Shown here piece after piece: positions 8,027 to 15,502 of a stretch of DNA of 64,000 nucleotides (position 1 is its first letter; the number at the start of each line of letters is the position of its first letter). The translations under genes and the position numbers were made by a program. Source of the stretch: Mesorhizobium loti R88b (GTDB lineage: Bacteria; Pseudomonadota; Alphaproteobacteria; Rhizobiales; Rhizobiaceae). The stretch spans positions 3,597,001 through 3,661,000 of the forward strand of contig NZ_CP033367.1 of NCBI RefSeq assembly GCF_013170845.1, given 5' to 3'. The notes under the pieces are model-generated. The model made no database searches. It was given only the letters and a program-made list of their open reading frames with translations, and was not told the origin of the DNA.

Positions 8027-8341
8027 TCATTCCTCCTCCTCATCTGCGTCGAGCAGGCGTGTCGCGCGCCAGCGGGTAAGCACAATGTTGGTCTGCTCGA
8101 TGACGAAGAACCGCGCCGAGTCGCGGTCATAGCCCTCGGCCAGCAGTTTTTCGTAGTCGGTGTGCATGTGACGGATATGGGCAATCGCCGCCAGCCATAC
8201 TGCGATCGTCGGCGGCAAGGTCTTCATATGCAACGAGCCGGCATCAGTGCGGATCTTTTCCATGTCGGCATAGGGCGCCAGCGGCAGCAGTGCTGTCAGC
8301 GCCTTGGCGATGGCTCGGCGGCGGCCGGTCGGCGCCGTCAT
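8027..8341 (-). CDS. DUF2293 domain-containing protein
   Basis: The product is 104 residues. The core HIRHMHTDYEKLLAEGYDRDSARFFVIEQTNIVLTRW matches the remembered DUF2293 signature (RHxxTDYDxLL..G..RxxAR..V...I..VL..W). The ATG overlaps the stop of the TrmO-like gene upstream by ATGA, so the two are translationally coupled. DUF2293 proteins are small and uncharacterised. The acidic tail DADEEEE may be flexible. Confidence 0.7.
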   Translation of the reverse strand: MTAPTGRRRAIAKALTALLPLAPYADMEKIRTDAGSLHMKTLPPTIAVWLAAIAHIRHMHTDYEKLLAEGYDRDSARFFVIEQTNIVLTRWRATRLLDADEEEE

Positions 8342-8886
8342 GGCAGGACCCGGTTGGGCTCATCGCGCCCTTCGATGGTCGCCTCGGCAAAAGCATCGGT
8401 CGAGGCGAAATAAGGCTTGATGTCAATGACCGGCGTGCCGTCAAGCACGTCGATGGCATCGAGATCGATGCGTCCGGTGGCGATGTCCAATCCGACGAGC
8501 CTAGCCACATGCAGGCCGACCGGGTTTGGCCGGGCAGGGGAGCGCAGGCCGAATACGCCTTTGGCTTCAGCCGCATGGCGGGGTTTCTGCACAATCAGAT
8601 TCCGCGGCGCGTGGTGCAGCCAGGACAGGATGATGACGTGGCTGGCGCGCTCCAGGCCCTGCAGGCCGCTGCGATAAGGCGGGTCGATGGTCAGCACCGC
8701 CGGTTGCCCGGTCTCGCGGGCCGCGCGCATGTTTTTCGGGCAGCTCTCCCGCGTCACCCAAGGCGAGGCGATGCGGCCGATGAAGACGATGCTTCCGTCC
8801 GCCGGCATTGTTGCCGGATCTTGCTCCAGCCTCTGCTCGCCTTCGCGCGCCTCGAACATTTCGCGGGGCTCGGTGATTCCAGCCAT
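8338..8886 (-). CDS. TrmO family tRNA (N6-threonylcarbamoyladenosine37-N6)-methyltransferase-like (TsaA/YaeB)
   Basis: The product is about 182 residues from ATG 8886; an upstream ATG at 8928 lacks a ribosome site. The sequence shows IGRIASPWVTRESCPKNM, TIDPPYRSGLQGLERASHVIILSWLH, LRSPARPNPVGLHVARLVG and LDGTPVIDIKPYF, all hallmarks of the TrmO/VirR beta-barrel fold. E. coli TrmO methylates t6A37 of tRNA-Thr, improving decoding. Rhizobial paralogues are sometimes linked to other functions, so the substrate is an inference. It is co-translated with the DUF2293 gene. Confidence 0.8.
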   Translation of the reverse strand: MAGITEPREMFEAREGEQRLEQDPATMPADGSIVFIGRIASPWVTRESCPKNMRAARETGQPAVLTIDPPYRSGLQGLERASHVIILSWLHHAPRNLIVQKPRHAAEAKGVFGLRSPARPNPVGLHVARLVGLDIATGRIDLDAIDVLDGTPVIDIKPYFASTDAFAEATIEGRDEPNRVLP

Positions 8887-9012
8887 CTCTACCTTGGTGC
8901 CTGTCACTGTCCCAACCCCACTACACATTTTTGGGCGCCATGCAGCGGGAAATCACGCATGCGGCATTTTCTTGTCCGGGAGCGACATTGCGCTTGCAAG
9001 GTTTTGAAAATC

Positions 9013-9034
9013 GACATAAACATATGTTTATATC
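9013..9034. promoter_or_regulatory. Palindromic operator candidate before the ArsR-methyltransferase/metF operon
   Basis: ATAAACATATGTTTAT (9016-9031) is a perfect 16-base palindrome. It extends to 22 bases (GA before, TC after) with a single mismatched pair. It lies about 40 bases upstream of ATG 9072 in the divergent gap with the TrmO-like gene. The form ATA-N-TAT is typical of ArsR-family sites, and the first gene of the operon encodes an ArsR-type DNA-binding domain, so autoregulation is likely. In other proteobacteria, ArsR-type SahR regulators control methionine-cycle genes in this way. Confidence 0.7.
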
Positions 9035-9071
9035 TTTTTCAAAGTGAATGCGCTGAAATGAGAATACGCTG

Positions 9072-10088
9072 ATGCATGTCTCGCTCGACACGATGGTGGA
9101 TACGTTGAAGGCTGCGGCCGAATCCAGCCGCCTGCGCATATTGGCACTGTTGTCGCGCGGCGACCTTACCGTTTCCGATCTTACCGAAATTCTCGGCCAG
9201 TCGCAGCCACGTGTCTCGCGCCACCTGAAGCTTTTGCTCGAGGCAGGGCTGATCGGCCGCTACCAGGAAGGATCGTGGGCCTTCTTCCGTTTGTCTGATG
9301 CCGATTCAGCGCGTGATTTCGTCATGGGGCTGGTTTCCAGCATTCGCGGTGCCGATCCGCAGGTCGAGCGCGATCTCGAGCGGCTGGCTTCGGTCAAGCG
9401 CAAGCGGCAGGACCGGGCGACGGAGTATTTTTCCGTGAATGCCGCAAGCTGGGATCATATCCGCTCGCTGCACGTGCCGGATCGCGCCGTCGAGGCCGCG
9501 ATGCTGAAGCTGGTCGGCAAACGGCCGTTCCAGTCGATGCTCGATCTCGGCACCGGGACTGGCCGTCTGCTCGAAATCTTCTCGCCGCTCTACCGACGCG
9601 GCGTCGGTATCGACATGTCGCGCGAGATGCTGACCGTGGCGCGCGCCAATCTCGACAAGGCCGGCATTTCGAACGCGCAGGTGCGGCAGGGCGACATCTT
9701 CTCGCCGCCGGTCGAGCGCGATGCCTTCGATCTCGTCACCATCCACCAGGTGCTGCACTATCTCGACGATCCGGCCCGCGCCATCCACGAGGCGGCGCGG
9801 CTGTTGCGCCCGGCGGGCCGGCTGGTCATCGTCGATTTCGCGCCGCACACGCTGGAATTCCTGCGTGATGAGCATGCGCATATGCGGCTAGGCTTTTCCG
9901 ACCGCCAGATCGGCGAGTGGTTCACTGAAGCCGGCCTCGATCTCGAGGATGCCCAGGAGTTCGAACCGCGCGGCGGCAATGAGGCCAGGCTCACGGTAAA
10001 ACTCTGGCTTGGCCGCGACAGGCGCCTCTTGATCGCCGATCCCGCCAATGAGCAGACCAAAGTGAACTCGATAGGGGAAATCGCCTGA
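9072..10088 (+). CDS. ArsR-family regulator fused to a SAM-dependent methyltransferase
   Basis: The product is 338 residues. The first about 90 are a winged-helix ArsR domain (AAAESSRLRILALLSRGDLTVSDLTEILGQSQPRVSRHLKLLLEAGLI) without an obvious metal-binding cysteine cluster. From about residue 145 there is a class I methyltransferase: LDLGTGTGRLLEIF, GIDMSREML, then DLVTIHQVLHYLDDP. The TGA overlaps the metF ATG by one base. The placement suggests a regulator that reads SAM or S-adenosylhomocysteine through its methyltransferase fold and controls methionine-cycle folate flux. Whether the second domain is catalytic or only a sensor cannot be told from sequence. Confidence 0.85.
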   Translation: MHVSLDTMVDTLKAAAESSRLRILALLSRGDLTVSDLTEILGQSQPRVSRHLKLLLEAGLIGRYQEGSWAFFRLSDADSARDFVMGLVSSIRGADPQVERDLERLASVKRKRQDRATEYFSVNAASWDHIRSLHVPDRAVEAAMLKLVGKRPFQSMLDLGTGTGRLLEIFSPLYRRGVGIDMSREMLTVARANLDKAGISNAQVRQGDIFSPPVERDAFDLVTIHQVLHYLDDPARAIHEAARLLRPAGRLVIVDFAPHTLEFLRDEHAHMRLGFSDRQIGEWFTEAGLDLEDAQEFEPRGGNEARLTVKLWLGRDRRLLIADPANEQTKVNSIGEIA

Positions 10089-11005
10089 TGAACCAGTTCC
10101 GCTTTTCCCGCCGCCCCGACATTGGCGACAAGGTCAAGGTTTCCTTCGAATTCTTCCCGCCCAAGAATGACGAGATGGAGGCAAGGCTGTGGGACACGGT
10201 CACGCGGCTGGAGCCGCTGAAGCCGAAATTCGTCTCGGTGACCTATGGCGCCGGCGGCTCGACGCGTGAGCGCACCGCGCGCACAATCAACCGCATCCTG
10301 AAGGAGACCAGCCTGACGCCTGCGGCGCACATGACCTGCGTCGACGCCGCGCGTCATCAGGTCGACGCGGTGATCAAGGAATTCGCCGACATGGGCGTGA
10401 AGCGCTTTGTCGCCTTGCGCGGCGATCCGGCCGCCGGTGTGGGAACCGCCTATCGCCCACATGCGGACGGCTACGCCAATGGTGCCGAGTTGGTCGGCGC
10501 ACTGAAGGAGGCCGGCGATTTCGACATTTCGGTCTCGGCCTATCCCGAGAAGCATCCGGAAAGCCCGGACTTTGCCACCGACATCGACATGCTGAAGCGC
10601 AAGGTCGACAATGGCGCTACGCGGGCGATCACCCAGTTCTTCTTCGACAATGATCTCTACGAGCGCTATGTCGAGCGCGCGCGCCGGGCGGGCATCTACA
10701 TCCCGATCGTTCCAGGCATTTTGCCGGTGCACAATTTCACCCAGGTCGCGAATTTCTCGGCACGCTGCGGCGCGCTGGTGCCGGCATGGCTGGCCGAGCG
10801 GTTCGACGGCCTGCAGAACGATCCACAGACGCATGCGCTTGTGGCGTCCGCGGTGGCCGCCGAACAGGTTCTCGACCTGGTCGAGCGCGGGGTGGGGGAT
10901 TTCCACTTCTACACGATGAACCGCGCCGACCTCGTCTTCGCCGTCTGCCACATGATCGGTATCCGCTCGCACGAGACGGAAGTGGCGGGCTCTGCCGCTG
11001 CATAG
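10088..11005 (+). CDS. metF: 5,10-methylenetetrahydrofolate reductase
   Basis: The product is 305 residues, the usual bacterial MetF length. It has VSFEFFPPKND at the N-terminus (the FEFFPP signature), SVTYGAGGSTRERT, HMTCVDA, and FVALRGDPAAG, where the Asp contacts folate, followed by YPEKHPES and TQFFFDNDLYERYV. The FAD-dependent TIM barrel reduces methylene-THF to methyl-THF with NADH, providing the methyl group for methionine. It is joined to the regulator upstream by a one-base overlap and followed by a strong terminator, so the pair forms a complete operon. Confidence 0.97.
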   Translation: MNQFRFSRRPDIGDKVKVSFEFFPPKNDEMEARLWDTVTRLEPLKPKFVSVTYGAGGSTRERTARTINRILKETSLTPAAHMTCVDAARHQVDAVIKEFADMGVKRFVALRGDPAAGVGTAYRPHADGYANGAELVGALKEAGDFDISVSAYPEKHPESPDFATDIDMLKRKVDNGATRAITQFFFDNDLYERYVERARRAGIYIPIVPGILPVHNFTQVANFSARCGALVPAWLAERFDGLQNDPQTHALVASAVAAEQVLDLVERGVGDFHFYTMNRADLVFAVCHMIGIRSHETEVAGSAAA

Positions 11006-11030
11006 GTCCGGAAAGGCCTCTGAAATGCAA

Positions 11031-11058
11031 AAAAGGCCGGGTAAAAACCCGGCCTTTT
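11031..11058. terminator. Bidirectional rho-independent terminator
   Basis: A 12-base perfect stem (AAAAGGCCGGGT with ACCCGGCCTTTT) and an AAAA loop lie 25 bases past metF. A-rich DNA precedes it and TTTT ends it on the plus strand. Read on the minus strand it ends in TTTTTTGC, so it also serves the small minus-strand gene that converges on it. Confidence 0.9.
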
Positions 11059-11105
11059 GAATTGGTTAGATTATTTTGCTGCTGGTCTTCCCCGTCTTGG
11101 CGGGT

Positions 11106-11192
11106 TCAGGGAAGAAAGCCCATAATAAGGGCCCCGATGAAGGCGAACGCAGCACAAATCATCAATGCGTTGATAGGCCTCGTAAGTCCCAT
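11106..11192 (-). CDS. 28-residue single-span membrane protein
   Basis: The frame starts at ATG 11192, seven bases after a consensus AGGAGG (minus strand, 11200-11205), and ends at TGA 11106-11108. The product begins MGLTRPINALMICAAF and ends GALIMGFLP. The first seven residues carry one positive charge (Arg5), and the rest is one hydrophobic helix of about 20 residues, which fits an inner-membrane miniprotein. The convergent terminator shared with metF closes the unit. No function is known to me. The consensus ribosome site, clean stop and terminator are better than chance would give, but a 28-codon frame needs independent proof. Confidence 0.6.
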   Translation of the reverse strand: MGLTRPINALMICAAFAFIGALIMGFLP

Positions 11193-11373
11193 GACATAGC
11201 CTCCTCTTAAAGAGCTATGCCTAGGAGTCTAGGTTCATTTGTGCCACAGGCAAGCGGAAAATGTGCTGCATTGCGACGTGATTGTGAAATTTGCGACCCA
11301 GGTTTTGACGTTAGCCGTTGAAACTTCTCGGCAAAAACCCGCTTCAAGCCTGTGAATAAATTGTGGCGGGACG

Positions 11374-11495
11374 GTGTCGCCACGATGTCATGGCAGCGCT
11401 ACCGCCGCGAAAATCGTCTTCGATTTTCGCGTCAAGTGTCGCCACGATGTCATGGCAGCGCTACCTCTGCGCAAGTCGCCTCCGACTTTCGCGCC
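11374..11495. repeat. Tandem 62-base repeat with covarying hairpins
   Basis: A 30-base word beginning GTGTCGCCACGATG occurs at 11374-11403 and 11436-11465 without a mismatch, a period of 62. Each copy is followed by a hairpin: GCGAAAATCG/CGATTTTCGC with a TCTT loop, and GCGCAAGTCG/CGACTTTCGC with a CCTC loop. The stems differ from each other but base pairing is mostly kept, including an A-T to G-C change on both sides. The element lies just past the stop of the convergent-facing exporter gene and fills the rest of a 322-base gap. Confidence 0.8.
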
Positions 11496-11514
11496 AAGCT
11501 GAACGCGCGGCGCT

Positions 11515-12432
11515 CTAACGTTTTCCGAGGACACGTCCGTCGATCGTGAGAAGACCAAGCGCGATCAACACCACGCCGCCGATCTCGAACAGCTCCAGCC
11601 GCTCGCCCAGGAACAGAAAGCCGAGCAGAAGGGCGCTGGCCGGCACGATCAGCGTGACCAGCGAAGCGTTGGTGACACCGGCCGAGGCGACGAGGTTGAA
11701 GTAGAGGACGTAGGCGAAGGCGGTCGACAGCAGCGCCAGCGCCAGCACCGCCGCCCAGACCGGCGGCGAGGCGGAGAACAGCCCGGCCGGACCATGCACG
11801 AAGAGCACGATCGGGATCATGATGATGGTTGAGGCGGTCATTTGTCCGGTGGCGAGAACCGGCGAGGGCACGCCCTTGAAGCGGCGGGCGATCATGAGCG
11901 CAACGGCATAGGACAGGGAGGCGCCGATCAGCGCGAATTTGGCCCAGACCGGTCCGCCAAGCCCGGCAAGCAGGCCGGGACCGATCATGACAGCTGTGCC
12001 GGCGACGCCGAGCCCGATGCCGGCGAGCTTGTTCCAGGACAGCTTTTCGTCCGATGTCAGCGCATTGGCGAGGATCAGCGTCCAGAATGGCGTCGTCGCA
12101 TTGAGCACCGAGGCGACGCCGGCGCCAAGCTCCGTCTGGCCGGCAAAGATCAGCGAGAACGGCACGACATTATTGGTGAAGGCCAGCAGGAAGAACAGGC
12201 CGGCATGCGGAAGGGCGAGGCGGAAGGACGGGCCGCGCAGGCCGAGATAGATCTGCAGCGCGATGGCGGCGATGCCGACGCGAAACAGCACCAGCACCAG
12301 CGGGTGAAGCTCCGCCACCGCGATGCGAGCGAAGAAGAACGAGCCGCCCCAGATCGCGCCAAGCAGCAGCAATTGCCCCCAGTCGGTGAGCGTCATCGGT
12401 CCGCGTGGTGTTGATGTCGCAGTCACTGCCAT
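11515..12432 (-). CDS. DMT superfamily (EamA) transporter
   Basis: The product is 305 residues from ATG 12432 with GGGGAGGA upstream; the longer frame uses a TTG. Ten hydrophobic segments are arranged as two EamA halves: WGQLLLLGAIWGGSFFFARIA opens the first and AKFALIGASLSYAVALMIARRF the second. The characteristic N-terminal WG.s motif and a conserved L.P....LLG..FLGE near the end are present. DMT proteins export amino acids, metabolites or drugs by proton exchange across the inner membrane. No neighbouring gene points to a cargo. Confidence 0.9.
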   Translation of the reverse strand: MAVTATSTPRGPMTLTDWGQLLLLGAIWGGSFFFARIAVAELHPLVLVLFRVGIAAIALQIYLGLRGPSFRLALPHAGLFFLLAFTNNVVPFSLIFAGQTELGAGVASVLNATTPFWTLILANALTSDEKLSWNKLAGIGLGVAGTAVMIGPGLLAGLGGPVWAKFALIGASLSYAVALMIARRFKGVPSPVLATGQMTASTIIMIPIVLFVHGPAGLFSASPPVWAAVLALALLSTAFAYVLYFNLVASAGVTNASLVTLIVPASALLLGFLFLGERLELFEIGGVVLIALGLLTIDGRVLGKR

Positions 12433-12643
12433 GCGAATCGTCCTCCCCAAGACGCGCTGAATGTCAGCCAGTCAGACACACGGCATATCGGGTCTGCCGA
12501 CAAGGGCCACCCGAAACATGATCGCTGGCAAACGGTGCTGCCAAAGACCTATCGCCGCTGCGTCAGCACTGCGAGACACAGAATTGTTTTCATTAGCCGC
12601 TAGCTTGGATTAATTGTGCGCAGCCGAGGTCGAGGATTCGTCA

Positions 12644-13864
12644 ATGCAGCGATTCGAGAATGCCCGCGAGGCGGCACTGGCGCTTCGTCCGGACGATCCG
12701 GTCTATTGCTTCCGCCCGCAGGTGCTGAAGGCCGATGCCAGGCAGTTCATGGGCATGTTTCCCGGCAAGACCGCCTATGCGGTCAAGACCAATGGCGAGC
12801 CGATCGTGCTGAAGGCGCTGGTCGAGGCCGGTGTCACCGCCTTCGACGTGGCTTCGCCCGGCGAGTTCGCCGCCGTGCGCGCGGTCTCGCCCGATGCCGA
12901 GATGCTCTACATGCATCCCGTCAAGGCGCAGTCTGATATCAAGCTGGCGCTGGAAAAATACGGCATCCGCGTCATTTCGCTCGACCATGAGGATGAGATC
13001 ACCAAGGTGACGCGGGTGGTGCGGGCACTGGACATCGATCCGGGCACGATCAGCGTGTTCGTGCGGGTGCAGACCAAGGGCCACGCCGCTTACGAACTGT
13101 CGAAGAAGTTCGGCGCCGGGCCTGCCTATGCCGTGGAATTGGCGGAGCGGCTGAACCGCACGGGCTACAAGGTTGGCCTATGTTTCCATGTCGGCAGCCA
13201 GATCGAGGATCCCGACACCTATGAGCGGGCACTGGCCTCGGCCGACTGGGTGCGCAACCGGCTGACCTTCGACATTGCCGGGCTCGACGTCGGCGGCGGC
13301 TTTCCGGCCGAGTATGGCAATGATCCGAACCGCAAGCAGGTCGAGATGCCGTCGCTCGGCCAGATCATGTCGCGGCTTTCCGGTGACCTGAAGGAATACC
13401 AGTTCGACCAGATGCCGTTGGTGGCCGAGCCGGGCAGGGTGATCGTGGCGCGCTGCCTGTCGCTGATCGTGCGGGTGCTGCTGCGCAAGGGCAAGCGGCT
13501 CTACATCAATGACGGCATCTGGGCGTCGCTGTCGGATTCATGGACCGGTAAGATCACGCTGCCGGCCCGTTTCATTCCTGATCCGGCGATCCGGACCCGC
13601 AATGGCGACGAGAACAAGATCGTGCCTTTCAAGGTCTGCGGCGCGACCTGCGATTCCGTCGACATCCTGTCCAGGCCATTCTGGCTGCCGGAAACCGTCG
13701 ACACTGGCGACTGGATCGAAATCGGCCATATCGGCGCCTATTCGCTGTCGCTGAGGACCCGCTTCAACGGTTTTTATCCCGACACCTTCGTCGAGGTGAC
13801 GACGCCCTTCGACGAGGGCGATGCCCCGCAGGGGTTTGCCAGTCTGGAGACGATGGCGGACTGA
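12644..13864 (+). CDS. Group III PLP-dependent decarboxylase (ornithine/lysine/DAP decarboxylase-like)
   Basis: The product is about 406 residues from ATG 12644, with CGAGGA just upstream; a TTG start 30 bases earlier is possible. It is an alanine-racemase-fold decarboxylase: YAVKTN has the PLP lysine, then FDVASPGEF, LDVGGGFP, EPGRVIVA, and CGATCDSVD with the active-site cysteine, ending with GAYSLSLRTRFNGF. This layout matches eukaryotic-type ornithine decarboxylases and the lysine/ornithine enzymes of alphaproteobacteria more than LysA. It would make putrescine or cadaverine. Substrate choice is an inference. Confidence 0.85.
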   Translation: MQRFENAREAALALRPDDPVYCFRPQVLKADARQFMGMFPGKTAYAVKTNGEPIVLKALVEAGVTAFDVASPGEFAAVRAVSPDAEMLYMHPVKAQSDIKLALEKYGIRVISLDHEDEITKVTRVVRALDIDPGTISVFVRVQTKGHAAYELSKKFGAGPAYAVELAERLNRTGYKVGLCFHVGSQIEDPDTYERALASADWVRNRLTFDIAGLDVGGGFPAEYGNDPNRKQVEMPSLGQIMSRLSGDLKEYQFDQMPLVAEPGRVIVARCLSLIVRVLLRKGKRLYINDGIWASLSDSWTGKITLPARFIPDPAIRTRNGDENKIVPFKVCGATCDSVDILSRPFWLPETVDTGDWIEIGHIGAYSLSLRTRFNGFYPDTFVEVTTPFDEGDAPQGFASLETMAD

Positions 13865-13868
13865 GTTT

Positions 13869-14056
13869 CTTCCTTCTCCCCTTGAGGGAGAAGGTGGCCT
13901 CGCGAAGCGAGGTCGGATGAGGGGTGTTCCAGCTTGGCGACACGTCAACAGCGAACTGAACCAGACGACACCAACGCCTCACTCCGCTGGAACACCCCTC
14001 ATCCGTCTCGGCGCTGCGCGCCGATCCACCTTCTCCCACAAGGAGGAGAAGGAAGA
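13869..14056. repeat. Inverted pair of rhizobial-type palindromic repeats
   Basis: Two related copies face each other. The left arm (13869-13933) runs from CTTCCTTCTCCCC through GGGAGAAGGTGG and CGGATGAGGGGTGTTCCAGC. The right arm (13986-14056) begins GCTGGAACACCCCTCATCCG and ends GAGGAGAAGGAAG. Each arm has its own internal hairpin (CCTTCTCCC with GGGAGAAGG). About 50 bases separate them. The arrangement occupies the gap between the convergent decarboxylase and transglycosylase genes and may terminate both. Confidence 0.85.
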
Positions 14057-14060
14057 GGTG

Positions 14061-15239
14061 CTACAATTTCCCCAACAGCTCCGGCGTCGGCCAGCCATCC
14101 ACCGGCAATCCCAGCCGCATCTGCTCCTTGCGGATCGCTTCGCGGGTATTGGTGCCGAGAATGCCGTCGACCGTGCCGACATCGTAGCCCCGGGCTTCGA
14201 GCTTGGTCTGCAGCGCCTTCATCTGGTCGTTGTTGAGGCCGGGCTCAGGGTTGCGCGGATCAAGCGGCGGCGCGCCGGCGAGCCGTGCGGCGAGGTTGGC
14301 CGCGGTTAGAGCGTAGGTGAAGGACTGGTTCCATTCGAGATAGACGTCGAAATTCTCATAGGTGAGGAAGGCCGGCCCCTTGCGGCCCATGGGCAGCGCC
14401 AGGCCAGCCGTGAGGCCCTTGTCGACCAGCGGCGAGCCGTCGGGATTGGTGACGCCCCATTGCGCCCACTGTGTCAGCGGCAGTTTGTTGGTGCGCCCGG
14501 TCTGGTCCCAGGGCATCTGGTCTGGCACGCGCACTTCCTGGATCCAGGGTTCGTCGCGCTTCCAGCCGCGCGACAGCACCTTGTTGGCCGTGGTCATGAT
14601 CACGTCCGGCACGCTTTTGCGCAGGTCGATCTTGCCGTCACCATCACCATCGACGCCGCTGGCCAAATAGTCGGAAGGCAGGATCTGCGTCTGGCCGATC
14701 TCACCGGCCCAGGCGCCCTGGACGTCGGCCGGCAGGACGCCATGGTCGATCAGCTCCAGAAGCGGCACCAGCTGCTGGCGGAACAGCTGCGGGCGGCGGC
14801 AATCATGCGACAGCGTCACCAGCGCGCTCAGCGTGTGGAAATCGCCCTGCACGGCGCCGAAGTCCGTTTCCAGCGCCCAAAAGGCGGTGATGACAGGCGC
14901 CTGAACGCCGAACTGCTGGTCGGCGCGCGCGAAGACATCGGCATATTTCTTCATGTTCGCCGCACCTTGCTTCAGCCGGTAGGCCGAGATCATGCGGTTG
15001 GAAAACTCGACGAAGGTCTGGGTGAAGACGCCCTGGGCGCGGTCGCGCGCCAAGGCTCTTTCATCGATCCTGGCGTCTTCCAGCGCATCGAGGCCGACAG
15101 CACCGACGCCGGCCGCCTTGGCCTCCACTGCTACACCCTGTTTCCAGGTTTCGAAATCGCCGCCGCATTCCTGCGCCATCGCCGGCAAGGCCGTGGCGCA
15201 CAAGAACAGCGCCGCGAGGGCTTGGGAACGCAGTCGCAT
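14061..15239 (-). CDS. Lytic murein transglycosylase, MltB family, with peptidoglycan-binding domain
   Basis: The product is 392 residues. Residues 1-22 are a signal peptide ending AMAQ. The SLT_2 domain (about 30-310) has the catalytic Glu near residue 122 in FWALETDFG, followed by QGDFHTLSALVTL, GAWAGEIGQTQILPSDYL, and NFDVYLEWNQS. A C-terminal PG_binding_1 domain (about 335-390) reads ALQTKLEARGYDVGTVDGILGTNTREAIRKEQ. The enzyme cleaves glycan strands to 1,6-anhydro-MurNAc in the periplasm. There is no lipobox, so it is soluble. A second peptidoglycan hydrolase gene follows on the same strand. Confidence 0.93.
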   Translation of the reverse strand: MRLRSQALAALFLCATALPAMAQECGGDFETWKQGVAVEAKAAGVGAVGLDALEDARIDERALARDRAQGVFTQTFVEFSNRMISAYRLKQGAANMKKYADVFARADQQFGVQAPVITAFWALETDFGAVQGDFHTLSALVTLSHDCRRPQLFRQQLVPLLELIDHGVLPADVQGAWAGEIGQTQILPSDYLASGVDGDGDGKIDLRKSVPDVIMTTANKVLSRGWKRDEPWIQEVRVPDQMPWDQTGRTNKLPLTQWAQWGVTNPDGSPLVDKGLTAGLALPMGRKGPAFLTYENFDVYLEWNQSFTYALTAANLAARLAGAPPLDPRNPEPGLNNDQMKALQTKLEARGYDVGTVDGILGTNTREAIRKEQMRLGLPVDGWPTPELLGKL

Positions 15240-15363
15240 CAGCTTCCTTTCGAAACGAACAGGGGCAATCTATCGTGCTTCGCCTGGGAAGCCCAACGCC
15301 CTGGATTACCGGCGGTTGCACTCTTTACCGCTGGCTGTGTCGAAAAGCAGGCGAAGAGCCTGG

Positions 15364-15502
15364 TGTCAACGGGTGTTCTGCCGCAGTCCCTTATTGGAGG
15401 CGGTTCGCTGCCGTCGTCACCGGTTCAACGGGAGCTCTGCTGGAGCAGCATAATCGAAGCCGAGCTGCCGTTGAACTGATGTCAACGGGTGTTCTGCCGC
15501 AG
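15364..15502. repeat. Partial tandem duplication at the 3' end of the GH25 gene
   Basis: The 23-base word beginning TGTCAACGGGTGTTCTG is identical at 15364-15386 and 15480-15502. The second copy covers the stop and last codons of the GH25 gene. Similarity continues weakly beyond, with TTCGCTGCCGT present in both. The region between is therefore probably a decayed second copy of the gene's 3' end, offset by 116 bases. Confidence 0.7.

Noticed and set aside
9000..9071. A SAM riboswitch before the metF operon
   Set aside because: I looked for a SAM-II type pseudoknot and found only the simple palindrome, which is better explained as a protein operator.
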